Positions 8,924 through 16,535 of a DNA stretch of 64,000 nt are shown piece by piece. Source of the DNA: Duganella qianjiadongensis (GTDB lineage: Bacteria; Pseudomonadota; Gammaproteobacteria; Burkholderiales; Burkholderiaceae_D); NCBI RefSeq assembly GCF_009857915.1, contig NZ_WWCM01000016.1:30010-94009 (forward strand), in the 5' to 3' direction. Every line of letters starts with the position of its first letter. Within the stretch, counting starts at the first letter, position 1. The translations under genes were made by a program, and so were the position numbers. Under the pieces are notes generated by a model. The model made no database searches, was not told the DNA's origin, and saw only the letters and a program-made list of their open reading frames with translations.

Positions 8924-9181
8924 ATGGCTTTCAATAATGTAGGCCCGCTGACCTTTCTGGCGCCCGGTCAGACGGCGTTCTGGAACTATAGCTATCCCAG
9001 CGATCACGGCACCCAGTTTGCCTCGGCCGATGTGAAAGCGCCCAATCAGGGCGCCATCCACATGGCCGACCAGCAGAGCAAGCGCAAAGAGAACAATGGC
9101 AATGCCACCTACTTTGTGCAGATCCACAACAAGGGCGTCGGCGGCGCCTTCCACAACCTGCAAGGCGGAGGCATGTCATGA
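8924..9181 (+). CDS. small hypothetical protein (85 aa)
   Basis: I do not recognise this protein. It starts MAFNNVGPLTFLAPGQTAFW after a strong GGAGGAG ribosome-binding site at 8914-8920, which decides the start; the frame is open further upstream but without a better site. The product is soluble, rich in Asn, Gly and Gln, with no signal peptide or membrane segment. The pattern of aromatic residues plus alternating polar residues suggests a small beta protein. Its stop overlaps the next start (ATGA), so the two genes are translationally coupled. Confidence 0.72.
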   Translation: MAFNNVGPLTFLAPGQTAFWNYSYPSDHGTQFASADVKAPNQGAIHMADQQSKRKENNGNATYFVQIHNKGVGGAFHNLQGGGMS

Positions 9182-9402
9182 AAATGACCATCATTACTGA
9201 CGATCAGGACAACATCCTCGCTGCCGTACAGGGCCACTCGCTGAGCGACCGTCAGGGGCAGATCGAAGCGACCGTATCGTTTGCGCCTGGCCATCGCACC
9301 CACATGCTGGAAGTGGACGATGATCTGGCCACCATCGACGATCTGGACAGCTTCCAGGAAAGACTGAAACAGCACCTGTGCCAGCATCTGGGCAAACCTT
9401 GA
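9178..9402 (+). CDS. small acidic hypothetical protein (74 aa)
   Basis: The second gene of a coupled pair; its ATG overlaps the upstream stop codon by four bases. The 74-residue product begins MKMTIITDDQDNILAAVQG and is acidic, with a run of Asp residues near residue 42-50. The strand-like start and helical C-terminus (FQERLKQHLCQHL) suggest a compact alpha/beta domain. I cannot assign a family. Coupling with the upstream gene suggests the two products act together. Confidence 0.7.
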   Translation: MKMTIITDDQDNILAAVQGHSLSDRQGQIEATVSFAPGHRTHMLEVDDDLATIDDLDSFQERLKQHLCQHLGKP

Positions 9403-9416
9403 TGTGCTAAAGCAAA

Positions 9417-9444
9417 GGCCGCGGCGATGGTCTGCGCTGCGGCC
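9417..9444. terminator. GC-rich hairpin between convergent genes
   Basis: A 10-bp stem (GGCCGCGGCG paired with CGCTGCGGCC, one G-U pair) with an 8-base loop lies between the small coupled pair and aceA, which converge here. It has A-rich sequence on its left and a short ATTT on its right, so it may work in both directions, weakly. Confidence 0.5.
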
Positions 9445-9452
9445 ATTTCCGC

Positions 9453-10748
9453 TCAGGCCACTTTGGGTTCGAAGAACTGTTCATCCTCGGTCGAACCATG
9501 CAGTGCCGTGGTCGACGACAGGCCGCTCTGTATGCACTGCGTCACTTCGTCGAAATAGCCCGTGCCCACTTCACGCTGATGCTTCACGGCAGTAAAGCCC
9601 CGTTCCGCTGCCGCAAATTCCGCTTCCTGCAATTCCACGAAAGCCGTCATGTGGCGCCGCGCATAGCCGTGCGCCAGATGGAACATGCTGTAGTTAAGCG
9701 CATGGAAACCGGCCAGTGTGATGAACTGGAATTTATAGCCCATGGCCGCCAGCTCGCGCTGGAAGCGGGCTATGGTGGCATCGTCCAGATTCTTTTTCCA
9801 GTTGAACGACGGCGAGCAGTTATATGCGAGCAGCTTGCCGGGGAAGCGCGCGTGCACGGCTTCGGCAAAGCGCTTGGCATAGGCCAGATCGGGCCGCCCA
9901 GTTTCGCACCACACCAGATCGGCATACGGCGCGTAGGCCAGCGCCCGTGCCACGGCCTGATCCAGCCCTTTGCGCACCTTGTAAAAACCTTCCACCGTGC
10001 GCTCGCCCGTACAGAACGGCCTGTCGTGGTCGTCGATATCGGAAATCAGCAGGTCGGCTCCCTCGGCATCGGTGCGCGCAATCAGCAGCGTGCTGGTACC
10101 CATCACATCGGCCGCCAGCCTAGCCGCCGTCAGCTTCTCGATGGCTTCGCGCGTCGGCACCAGCACTTTGCCGCCCATGTGGCCGCACTTCTTGGCCGAC
10201 GCCAGCTGGTCTTCGAAATGCACGCCGGCAGCACCCGCTTCTATCATGGCCTTCATCAGTTCGAAGGCATTCAGCACCCCGCCGAAACCGGCCTCCGCAT
10301 CGGCCACGATGGGCGCAAAGTAATCGATCTCGTCGCGCCCTTCCGACCACTGGATCTGATCGGCCCGCTGCAGGGTATTGTTGATGCGCCGCACCGCCAT
10401 GGGGACGGAATTAACCGGATACAGCGACTGGTCCGGATACATTTCCCCAGCTTCATTGGCGTCGCCCGCCACCTGCCAGCCCGACAGATAGATGGCTTTC
10501 AGGCCTGCTTTTACCTGCTGCAAGGCCTGATTGCCGGTCAGCGCGCCCAGTGCATTGACGTGCGTTTCCTTATTCAGCAACTGCCACAGCTTGTCTGCGC
10601 CGCGCTGCGCCAGCGTATGGCTGATAGGCAGCGAGCCGCGCAAGCGCACGACATCGGCAGCGCTATAGGTACGCCGCACGCCAGCCCAGCGCGGGTTGCA
10701 CTCCCAATCCTGCTGAAGCTCGGCAATTTGCTGTTCACGAGTGGCCAT
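9453..10748 (-). CDS. aceA: isocitrate lyase
   Basis: Isocitrate lyase splits isocitrate into glyoxylate and succinate, the first step of the glyoxylate shunt used for growth on acetate and fatty acids. The 431-residue product starts MATREQQIAELQQDWECNPRW and has the active-site signature ASAKKCGHMGGKVLVPT with the catalytic Cys. I preferred the ATG at 10748 to one six codons upstream, since MATREQQ aligns with known AceA N-termini. Malate synthase is not in the window. The upstream region is AT-rich and may hold regulatory sites. Confidence 0.97.
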   Translation of the reverse strand: MATREQQIAELQQDWECNPRWAGVRRTYSAADVVRLRGSLPISHTLAQRGADKLWQLLNKETHVNALGALTGNQALQQVKAGLKAIYLSGWQVAGDANEAGEMYPDQSLYPVNSVPMAVRRINNTLQRADQIQWSEGRDEIDYFAPIVADAEAGFGGVLNAFELMKAMIEAGAAGVHFEDQLASAKKCGHMGGKVLVPTREAIEKLTAARLAADVMGTSTLLIARTDAEGADLLISDIDDHDRPFCTGERTVEGFYKVRKGLDQAVARALAYAPYADLVWCETGRPDLAYAKRFAEAVHARFPGKLLAYNCSPSFNWKKNLDDATIARFQRELAAMGYKFQFITLAGFHALNYSMFHLAHGYARRHMTAFVELQEAEFAAAERGFTAVKHQREVGTGYFDEVTQCIQSGLSSTTALHGSTEDEQFFEPKVA

Positions 10749-10982
10749 GTTGTAGTTCTCCTGCATAAATTAAAATCCGCTGCCTCCATGATAGACCTTT
10801 TGTGCCCTGCACAATCAGTCTTATATAAGACACATGATCAGTTTTAAATTATTACAAATCAGTGACTTAAACAGGTATTTTCATGATGCGGAAGGCAATT
10901 TCTCCAAATGGAAGAATGAACGCAGGAGTTCGCCACATGCATGCCGTAATGTGAAATGAAGATTTCGCCAGATGAAAAAAAA

Positions 10983-11011
10983 CACCCCGGAGACATCGTC
11001 TTTCCGGGGTG
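10983..11011 (-). terminator. rho-independent terminator of the PEP-CTERM gene
   Basis: Stem CACCCCGGA (10983-10991) pairs with TCCGGGGTG (11003-11011). Read leftwards, the hairpin is followed by a run of eight T residues. It lies 42 bases past the stop of the PEP-CTERM protein gene. Confidence 0.85.
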
Positions 11012-11053
11012 CTTGGAGCGCGTACTACGCTGCCCGCTTGAACATGCGCGGCC

Positions 11054-11656
11054 CTACCGTTGCCGACGGCGCGCGGCCATACCCAGCAGGCCCAGACCAC
11101 CTAGCAGCATGGCATAAGTGGCAGGCTCAGGCACCGCAGTCACGGTGAAGTTGTTCGCGCCGATGTAGGCCCCCGACATCACGAAGTAGCTGATATTTGC
11201 CGTGCTCTCACGGAAACCATAGAACACGCCCTGATTGACACTGCTCGATGACAGCGTGAAATTGAGCACCGTCGATTCGATCAGCGTATGGTTGGCATCG
11301 TAGGCAGCGATCGTGGCATCACCGAGGTTGGGCGCATAGTTAAAGAGTGCGCCCACCGCCCACACAGGTGTAGTGAATGCCAGTTGCATGCTGCTGACGC
11401 TATCGTTGGGCGATGCCAGAGGCATGCCTAGCCACTTGCCATTGTCATTGAATCCGAACTGTTGCGTATAGCCCAGCACGGAATTGGGTCCGCTACTGCT
11501 CCACTCTATGCCATCGGCCAGCGCTTGCGGGCTAATACCGTAAGTATTCAACTCCGGCATCACCAGTACAGTACCTCCTGGCAAAGCCGAAACCACGGCT
11601 GCGTGGGCCGACAGGCTTGCTGCGGCACAGGCTGCCGCCAGAATGAGTTTTCGCAT
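11054..11656 (-). CDS. PEP-CTERM sorting domain protein
   Basis: A 200-residue exported protein. It has a signal peptide (MRKLILAAACAAASLSAHA, cleavage likely after AHA) and a C-terminal VPEPATYAMLLGGLGLLG stretch followed by RRRQR, the classic PEP-CTERM tripartite tail. Such proteins are processed by an exosortase and delivered to the cell surface or exopolysaccharide matrix. The middle part is beta-rich with no recognised enzyme motif. I began at MRKL rather than four codons earlier. It has its own strong terminator, so it is probably monocistronic. No exosortase gene is present here. Confidence 0.9.
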   Translation of the reverse strand: MRKLILAAACAAASLSAHAAVVSALPGGTVLVMPELNTYGISPQALADGIEWSSSGPNSVLGYTQQFGFNDNGKWLGMPLASPNDSVSSMQLAFTTPVWAVGALFNYAPNLGDATIAAYDANHTLIESTVLNFTLSSSSVNQGVFYGFRESTANISYFVMSGAYIGANNFTVTAVPEPATYAMLLGGLGLLGMAARRRQR

Positions 11657-11703
11657 GGCAATTCCCATCTATCAACTTTGTTTGCTAATTTACATCTACA
11701 AGC

Positions 11704-12201
11704 TTAGCACGGCAGCGCCTGTTCCGCCACCAGAACTCCGTCCGCATCCGCATAAATCCACGCACCGGGGCGCACCGCGACGCCCTGAATCTGCACCTGT
11801 ATCTGGCGATCGCCTTCGCCTTTCTTGCTGCTCTTACGGGGATGGGCTGCCAGCGCCCGCACGCCGATCTGGCAGGCGTTGATTTCGTCTGTGTCGCGAA
11901 TACAACCATCGACCACAATACCGGCCCAGCCATTGTTCTGCGCCAGCAGGCCCAGTTGCCCGCCCACCAGTGCACGGCGCAGGCTGGCGCCACCATCGAT
12001 CACCAGCACCTGCCCCTGACCGGGGGTTTCCAGCACGGCCCGCACCAGCGCATTATCCTCATGTACGCGCAAGGTGTAGGCGGGACCGGCAAAGCTGCGC
12101 AGCTGGCCATAGGCCTGGAATACGGGCGGCAGCACCGCAAGGCGGCCGTCGTCGAGCAGCTCGGGATGGTCGTCGCACATATCGGTGGTGGCAAATTTCA
12201 T
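11704..12201 (-). CDS. RraA-like / HMG-CHA aldolase family protein
   Basis: A 165-residue protein of the RraA fold. In E. coli RraA binds RNase E and reduces mRNA decay, while relatives are 4-hydroxy-4-methyl-2-oxoglutarate aldolases. It shows MKFATTDMCDDHPE, the central GGASLRRALVGGQLGLLAQ and the NGWAGIVVDGCIRD segment with the Arg-Asp pair found in both branches. Length and overall pattern match RraA annotated in Burkholderiales. Which activity it has cannot be settled from sequence alone. It is upstream of, and on the same strand as, the PEP-CTERM gene, probably by chance. Confidence 0.85.
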   Translation of the reverse strand: MKFATTDMCDDHPELLDDGRLAVLPPVFQAYGQLRSFAGPAYTLRVHEDNALVRAVLETPGQGQVLVIDGGASLRRALVGGQLGLLAQNNGWAGIVVDGCIRDTDEINACQIGVRALAAHPRKSSKKGEGDRQIQVQIQGVAVRPGAWIYADADGVLVAEQALPC

Positions 12202-12358
12202 TATCTGTCCTGATCTGGTGGTTAAGTGAGCGTTAATTCTATGTCTAACAGGGTGTAAGGCACAGTAAAGTGTGGCGAAATTTCAATCTAGTCATAATTT
12301 CTTTTGTCCTGTACAAAAATACGCTACAGTTAATCTTTCCCTAACCCGGTATGCGTGT

Positions 12359-13303
12359 ATGGCAGACGTATCCCTATTTTCCCACGAGCAAATCGTTGGC
12401 ATGCTGGCGGCGCTGCCGGATCCGGCATTCATTTTTACCCGCAGCGGGCGCTATGCCGCCCTGTTCGGCGGCGCCGACAACCGCTACTACCACGACGGCA
12501 GTTCGCTGGTCGGTAAAACCATCGCCGATGTGCTCAGCGACGAGCGCGCCGAGTGGTTTGTCCAGCAGATAGGCATCGCGCTGGAGCGGCCCGGCATGCA
12601 TGTGGTGGAGTACCCGCTGAGCGGACGCGATGTGCGCGGACTGGGTAACGAAGGCCCGCCCGACGTGATCTGGTTCGAAGGCCGGGTGCGGGCCCTTGGC
12701 TATCAGGTGCAGGGCGAAGATGCCGTGCTGTGGATCGCCAGCAATATTACCGCCAGTAAGCGGCTAGAAAAGCAGCTGCGCATGTTCAGCGAAACGGACT
12801 CGCTGACAGGGCTGGCCAACCGGCGCAAGCTGATGCAGATGCTCAACGAACATTACGAACTGCATGTGCGCTATGGCACGACCTGCGCCGTGCTAATTTT
12901 CGACATCGACGAATTCAAGGGCATCAACGACCGCTACGGCCACCTGTGCGGCGACCGCGCCCTGCAGAGTACCGCTGAGGTCTGCCGCGCCGTATTGCGC
13001 AGCACCGATTTTCCCGCCCGGCTGGGCGGTGACGAATTCGTCGTGCTGATGCCGCACACCAGCAGCGCGCTGGCCCAGCCCATCGCCGAACGCCTGCGCC
13101 AGCGCGTCGCGGAAGAACTGCGCCTGCTGGAATCGCTGGGCGATGGTGCCACCATCAGCGGCGGTCTGAGCGAGATGCTGGCGGGCGACCACTCCTTCGA
13201 AGATGTGCTCAAACGCGCCGATGCGGCGCTCTATAACGCAAAACGGCAGGGACGCAACCGCATCGCCTGCCATCTTCCCGCGCTGCGGGAAAGCGCGCTC
13301 TAA
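12359..13303 (+). CDS. PAS-GGDEF diguanylate cyclase
   Basis: A soluble 314-residue protein that should make the second messenger c-di-GMP. An N-terminal PAS-like sensory region (about residues 8-135) begins FSHEQIVGMLAALPDPAFIF. The GGDEF domain (about 145-305) begins ETDSLTGLANRRKL and has an intact GGDEF active site. RSTD lies five residues before it, which matches the RxxD inhibitory site for product feedback. The open frame starts earlier at 12272, but the PAS domain begins at the 12359 ATG. No membrane segment is seen, so it likely senses a cytosolic cue. Confidence 0.92.
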   Translation: MADVSLFSHEQIVGMLAALPDPAFIFTRSGRYAALFGGADNRYYHDGSSLVGKTIADVLSDERAEWFVQQIGIALERPGMHVVEYPLSGRDVRGLGNEGPPDVIWFEGRVRALGYQVQGEDAVLWIASNITASKRLEKQLRMFSETDSLTGLANRRKLMQMLNEHYELHVRYGTTCAVLIFDIDEFKGINDRYGHLCGDRALQSTAEVCRAVLRSTDFPARLGGDEFVVLMPHTSSALAQPIAERLRQRVAEELRLLESLGDGATISGGLSEMLAGDHSFEDVLKRADAALYNAKRQGRNRIACHLPALRESAL

Positions 13304-13316
13304 CTGCCGCGCTAGC

Positions 13317-13354
13317 GCACTGCCGCACTACCAGTCTCGGCAGTGCGGCAGTGC
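13317..13354. terminator. bidirectional terminator between GGDEF gene and clpB
   Basis: A perfect 13-bp stem (GCACTGCCGCACT, 13317-13329, with 13342-13354) and a 12-base loop lie in the 53-base gap between two converging genes. T-tracts are short on both sides, so efficiency is uncertain. Confidence 0.65.
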
Positions 13355-13356
13355 GT

Positions 13357-15939
13357 TTAGCTGAAACTCAGCTCGCCATCGCGTACATCCACGTGGATGG
13401 TGTCTTTGGGGCCAAAGCGGCCTTGCAGTATCAGCTTGGAGAGCGGATTTTCGATCTGCTGCTGGATCGCCCGTTTCAGCGGCCGCGCACCATATACGGG
13501 ATCGTAACCGGCTTCGGCGATTTTCTGCAGAGCCTGATCCGTCACGACCAGCGTCATTTCCATGCGCGCCAGACGCTGTTCCAGTATCGCCAGCTGTATC
13601 TTGGCGATGGCGCCGATGTTCTTCTCGTCGAGGCCATGGAACACCACGATTTCATCGATACGGTTGATGAACTCGGGACGGAAGTGGCTGCGTACCTCGG
13701 CCATCACGGCCAGTTTCACCACGCCCGGATCGGCATCCTCCATCGCCTGCATCTTGTGCGAGCCCAGATTCGAAGTCATGATGATGACGGTGTTCTTGAA
13801 GTCCACCGTGCGCCCCTGCCCGTCCGTCATGCGGCCATCATCGAGCGCCTGCAGCAGCACGTTGAACACGTCGGGGTGAGCTTTCTCCACCTCGTCCAGC
13901 AGAATCACGCTGTAAGGCTTGCGCCGCACGGCTTCGGTCAGATAACCGCCTTCGTCATAGCCTACATAACCGGGCGGCGCGCCGATCAGACGGGCTACCG
14001 AATGCTTCTCCATGAATTCGCTCATGTCGATGCGGATCAGCGCATCTTCCGTATCGAACAGGAAGCCGGCCAGCGCCTTGGTCAGTTCGGTTTTACCTAC
14101 CCCCGTCGGGCCAAGGAACATGAAGGAACCGTATGGACGGTTAGGATCGGACAGACCGGCACGCGAACGGCGGATCGCGTCCGACACGGCGGCGATGGCC
14201 TCATCCTGCCCCACCACGCGTTCGTGCAGTTTGGCTTCGATGTGCAGCAGCTTGTCACGCTCGCCCTGCATCATGCGCGAGACGGGTATGCCGGTGGCAC
14301 GCGACACCACCTCGGCGATTTCTTCTGCGCCCACTTCGGTGCGCAGCAGCTTGGGCTGGCTGGTACCGGTCTGGCTGGCCGAGGCCGATTCCGCCTGTTT
14401 CAGCTGGGCTTCCAGTTCCGGCAGACGGCCATACTGCAGCTCCGAGACGCGCTGCCAGTTGCTGTCGCGCGTAGCCTGTTCCATCTGCAGCTTGATGCGC
14501 TCGATTTCTTCCTTGATGTGGGTGCTGCCCTGCACGACCGACTTCTCGGCCTTGAGGATTTCTTCGTAGTCGTTCAATTCGCGCTGCAGACGGCCGATTT
14601 CTTCCTCGATCAGTTCCAGACGGCGGCGCGAGCCTTCGTCCTTCTCCTTCTTCACCGCCTCCTTCTCGATCTTCAGCTGGATCAGACGGCGTTCCAGCTT
14701 ATCCATCACCTCGGGCTTGGAATCGATCTCGATCTTGATCTTGGAGGCGGCTTCGTCGATCAGGTCGATCGCCTTATCGGGCAGGAAGCGGTCGGTGATA
14801 TAGCGGTGCGACAGTTCCGCCGCCGCGATGATGGCGGCATCCGAAATCGCTACCTTGTGGTGCAGCTCATATTTGTCCTGCAGGCCGCGCAGTATCGCAA
14901 TGGTGGCTTCCACCGAAGGCTCGTCCACCAGTATCTTCTGGAAGCGGCGCTCCAGCGCAGCGTCCTTCTCGATGTATTTGCGGTATTCATCGAGCGTGGT
15001 AGCGCCCACGCAGTGCAGCTCGCCACGGGCCAGCGCAGGTTTCAGCATATTGCCGGCGTCCATGGCCCCTTCGGCCTTGCCGGCGCCCACCATGGTGTGC
15101 ATCTCGTCGATGAACACGATGGTCTGGCCTTCGTCCATGGCCAGCTCTTTCAGCACGGCTTTCAGACGTTCCTCGAATTCGCCGCGGAACTTGGCCCCCG
15201 CCACCAGCGCCGCCATGTCGAGCGAGAGTACGCGCTTGCCTTTGAGCGAATCAGGCACCTCGTTGTTGACGATACGCTGGGCCAGACCTTCCACGATGGC
15301 GGTCTTGCCCACGCCCGGTTCGCCGATCAGCACCGGATTGTTCTTGGAGCGGCGCTGCAGCACCTGTATGGCGCGGCGGATTTCGTCATCGCGCCCGATC
15401 ACGGGATCGAGCTTGCCGGCGCGGGCCCGTTCGGTCAGGTCCAGCGTGTATTTTTTCAGCGCCTCGCGCTGGCCTTCGGCATCCTGATTATCCACTTTGG
15501 CACCGCCGCGCACGGCCTCGATAGCGGCCTCCAGTGCCTTGCGGGTCAGGCCGTTTTCGCGCGCCAGCTTGCCGGCATCGGATTTGTCGTCCGTCAGCGC
15601 CAGCAGCACCATCTCGCTGGAGATGAACTGGTCGTTGCGCTTCTGCGCTTCCTTGTCGGACAGATTGAGTACCGCGATCAGTTCGCGGCTGGCCTGTACG
15701 TCGCCATTGGTGCCGGAGACTTTAGGCAGGCGTTCGAGCGAACTGCCCAGCGCCTTGATCAGGCCACCGAGATTGACCCCGGCGCGCTGCAGCAGCGAAC
15801 GGGCGCTGCCATCGTTCTGGTTCAGCAGCGCGGTCAGCAGGTGGACCGGCTCGATATACTGGTTGTCATTGCCCACCGCCAGACTTTGCGAGTCCGACAG
15901 GGCTTCCTGTAACTTGGTCGTGAGTTTGTCCTGACGCAT
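13357..15939 (-). CDS. clpB: ATP-dependent disaggregase ClpB
   Basis: ClpB is a hexameric AAA+ chaperone that pulls polypeptides out of aggregates together with DnaK. The 860-residue protein matches the family length. It has the N-terminal repeat domain and a first AAA module with GEPGVGKTAIVEGLAQ and a DE Walker B (VFIDEMHTMV). The middle coiled-coil domain spans roughly residues 410-520. The second AAA module has GPTGVGKTELTKALA and ILLDEVEKAHPDV. A heat-shock-type promoter lies upstream. The opposite strand also stays open for most of its length, which is a codon-bias artefact. Confidence 0.98.
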   Translation of the reverse strand: MRQDKLTTKLQEALSDSQSLAVGNDNQYIEPVHLLTALLNQNDGSARSLLQRAGVNLGGLIKALGSSLERLPKVSGTNGDVQASRELIAVLNLSDKEAQKRNDQFISSEMVLLALTDDKSDAGKLARENGLTRKALEAAIEAVRGGAKVDNQDAEGQREALKKYTLDLTERARAGKLDPVIGRDDEIRRAIQVLQRRSKNNPVLIGEPGVGKTAIVEGLAQRIVNNEVPDSLKGKRVLSLDMAALVAGAKFRGEFEERLKAVLKELAMDEGQTIVFIDEMHTMVGAGKAEGAMDAGNMLKPALARGELHCVGATTLDEYRKYIEKDAALERRFQKILVDEPSVEATIAILRGLQDKYELHHKVAISDAAIIAAAELSHRYITDRFLPDKAIDLIDEAASKIKIEIDSKPEVMDKLERRLIQLKIEKEAVKKEKDEGSRRRLELIEEEIGRLQRELNDYEEILKAEKSVVQGSTHIKEEIERIKLQMEQATRDSNWQRVSELQYGRLPELEAQLKQAESASASQTGTSQPKLLRTEVGAEEIAEVVSRATGIPVSRMMQGERDKLLHIEAKLHERVVGQDEAIAAVSDAIRRSRAGLSDPNRPYGSFMFLGPTGVGKTELTKALAGFLFDTEDALIRIDMSEFMEKHSVARLIGAPPGYVGYDEGGYLTEAVRRKPYSVILLDEVEKAHPDVFNVLLQALDDGRMTDGQGRTVDFKNTVIIMTSNLGSHKMQAMEDADPGVVKLAVMAEVRSHFRPEFINRIDEIVVFHGLDEKNIGAIAKIQLAILEQRLARMEMTLVVTDQALQKIAEAGYDPVYGARPLKRAIQQQIENPLSKLILQGRFGPKDTIHVDVRDGELSFS

Positions 15940-15971
15940 GGTGTTGCTCCCATCAATTTAACTTATCACCC

Positions 15972-16000
15972 AGATAGGGTTGATCAATTACATTTCAAGG
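15972..16000 (-). promoter_or_regulatory. sigma-32 (heat shock) promoter of clpB
   Basis: On the minus strand CCTTGAAA (16000-15993) and CCCTATCT (15979-15972) are separated by 13 bases. This closely fits the sigma-32 consensus CTTGAAA / CCCCATnT. The -10 element ends 33 bases before the clpB start codon. The match and its position before a known heat-shock gene make the call strong, though untested. Confidence 0.85.
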
Positions 16001-16058
16001 ATTCACCGATTTATTTCATAATTCCATGACCTAGATCAAGTCTACCCATTTTGACAAC

Positions 16059-16535
16059 TTATCTAGCCCATTTCTCCAGTGCCACGTCATCGCTGACGCG
16101 GGCATCGACCCAGCGCCCGCCCTCCGGCGTCTGCTCTTTCTTCCAGAACGGCGCTTCCGTTTTCAGATAGTCGATGATGAATTCGCAGGCGGCAAAGGCC
16201 TCGCCACGGTGCGCCGCGGTCACGGCCACCAGCACGATCTGCTCCATCGGTTTGAGCGGTCCCACCCGGTGTATCACCAGCGCGCCGAAGATATCCCAGC
16301 GCGCCCTGGCCTGCTCGATGATGCGCTGGATGGACTGCTCCGTCATGCCCGGATAGTGTTCCAGTTCCATTTCCGCCACGCTGGCGCCCTCGTTCAGGTC
16401 GCGCACCGTGCCGACAAAGCTGACGATGGCGCCCACGCCCGGCTGGGCGGCGCGCAGCTGCGCCAGTTCCGTACTCAGATCGAAATCCTGCTGCTGCACC
16501 CGCACGGCGCTGCCTTCCTGTCCAATGGCGGCCAT
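16059..16535 (-). CDS. moaE: molybdopterin synthase catalytic subunit MoaE
   Basis: MoaE, with MoaD, adds two sulfurs to precursor Z to make molybdopterin for molybdenum enzymes. The 158-residue product has IVSFVGTVRDLNEG, the VAVTAAHRGEAFAACEFIIDYLK region and the catalytic-lysine segment TEAPFWKKE. Its ATG shares one base with the stop codon (TGATG) of the DUF349 gene, so it is translationally coupled to it. That is not the usual moeA-moaD-moaE setting, and MoaD is not encoded in the window. clpB follows on the same strand with its own promoter. Confidence 0.95.
   Translation of the reverse strand: MAAIGQEGSAVRVQQQDFDLSTELAQLRAAQPGVGAIVSFVGTVRDLNEGASVAEMELEHYPGMTEQSIQRIIEQARARWDIFGALVIHRVGPLKPMEQIVLVAVTAAHRGEAFAACEFIIDYLKTEAPFWKKEQTPEGGRWVDARVSDDVALEKWAR

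Noticed and set aside
10867..11053. Possible small gene or CRISPR-like elements upstream of aceA
   Set aside because: Short similar words around 10900-10975 are too diverged, and no frame has a ribosome-binding site. Only the PEP-CTERM gene terminator is supported here.
13351..15912. 853-codon open frame antisense to clpB
   Set aside because: It lies wholly opposite clpB, lacks domain motifs and is rich in His/Gln/Arg as expected from reading GC-rich codons backwards. clpB is complete on the other strand.
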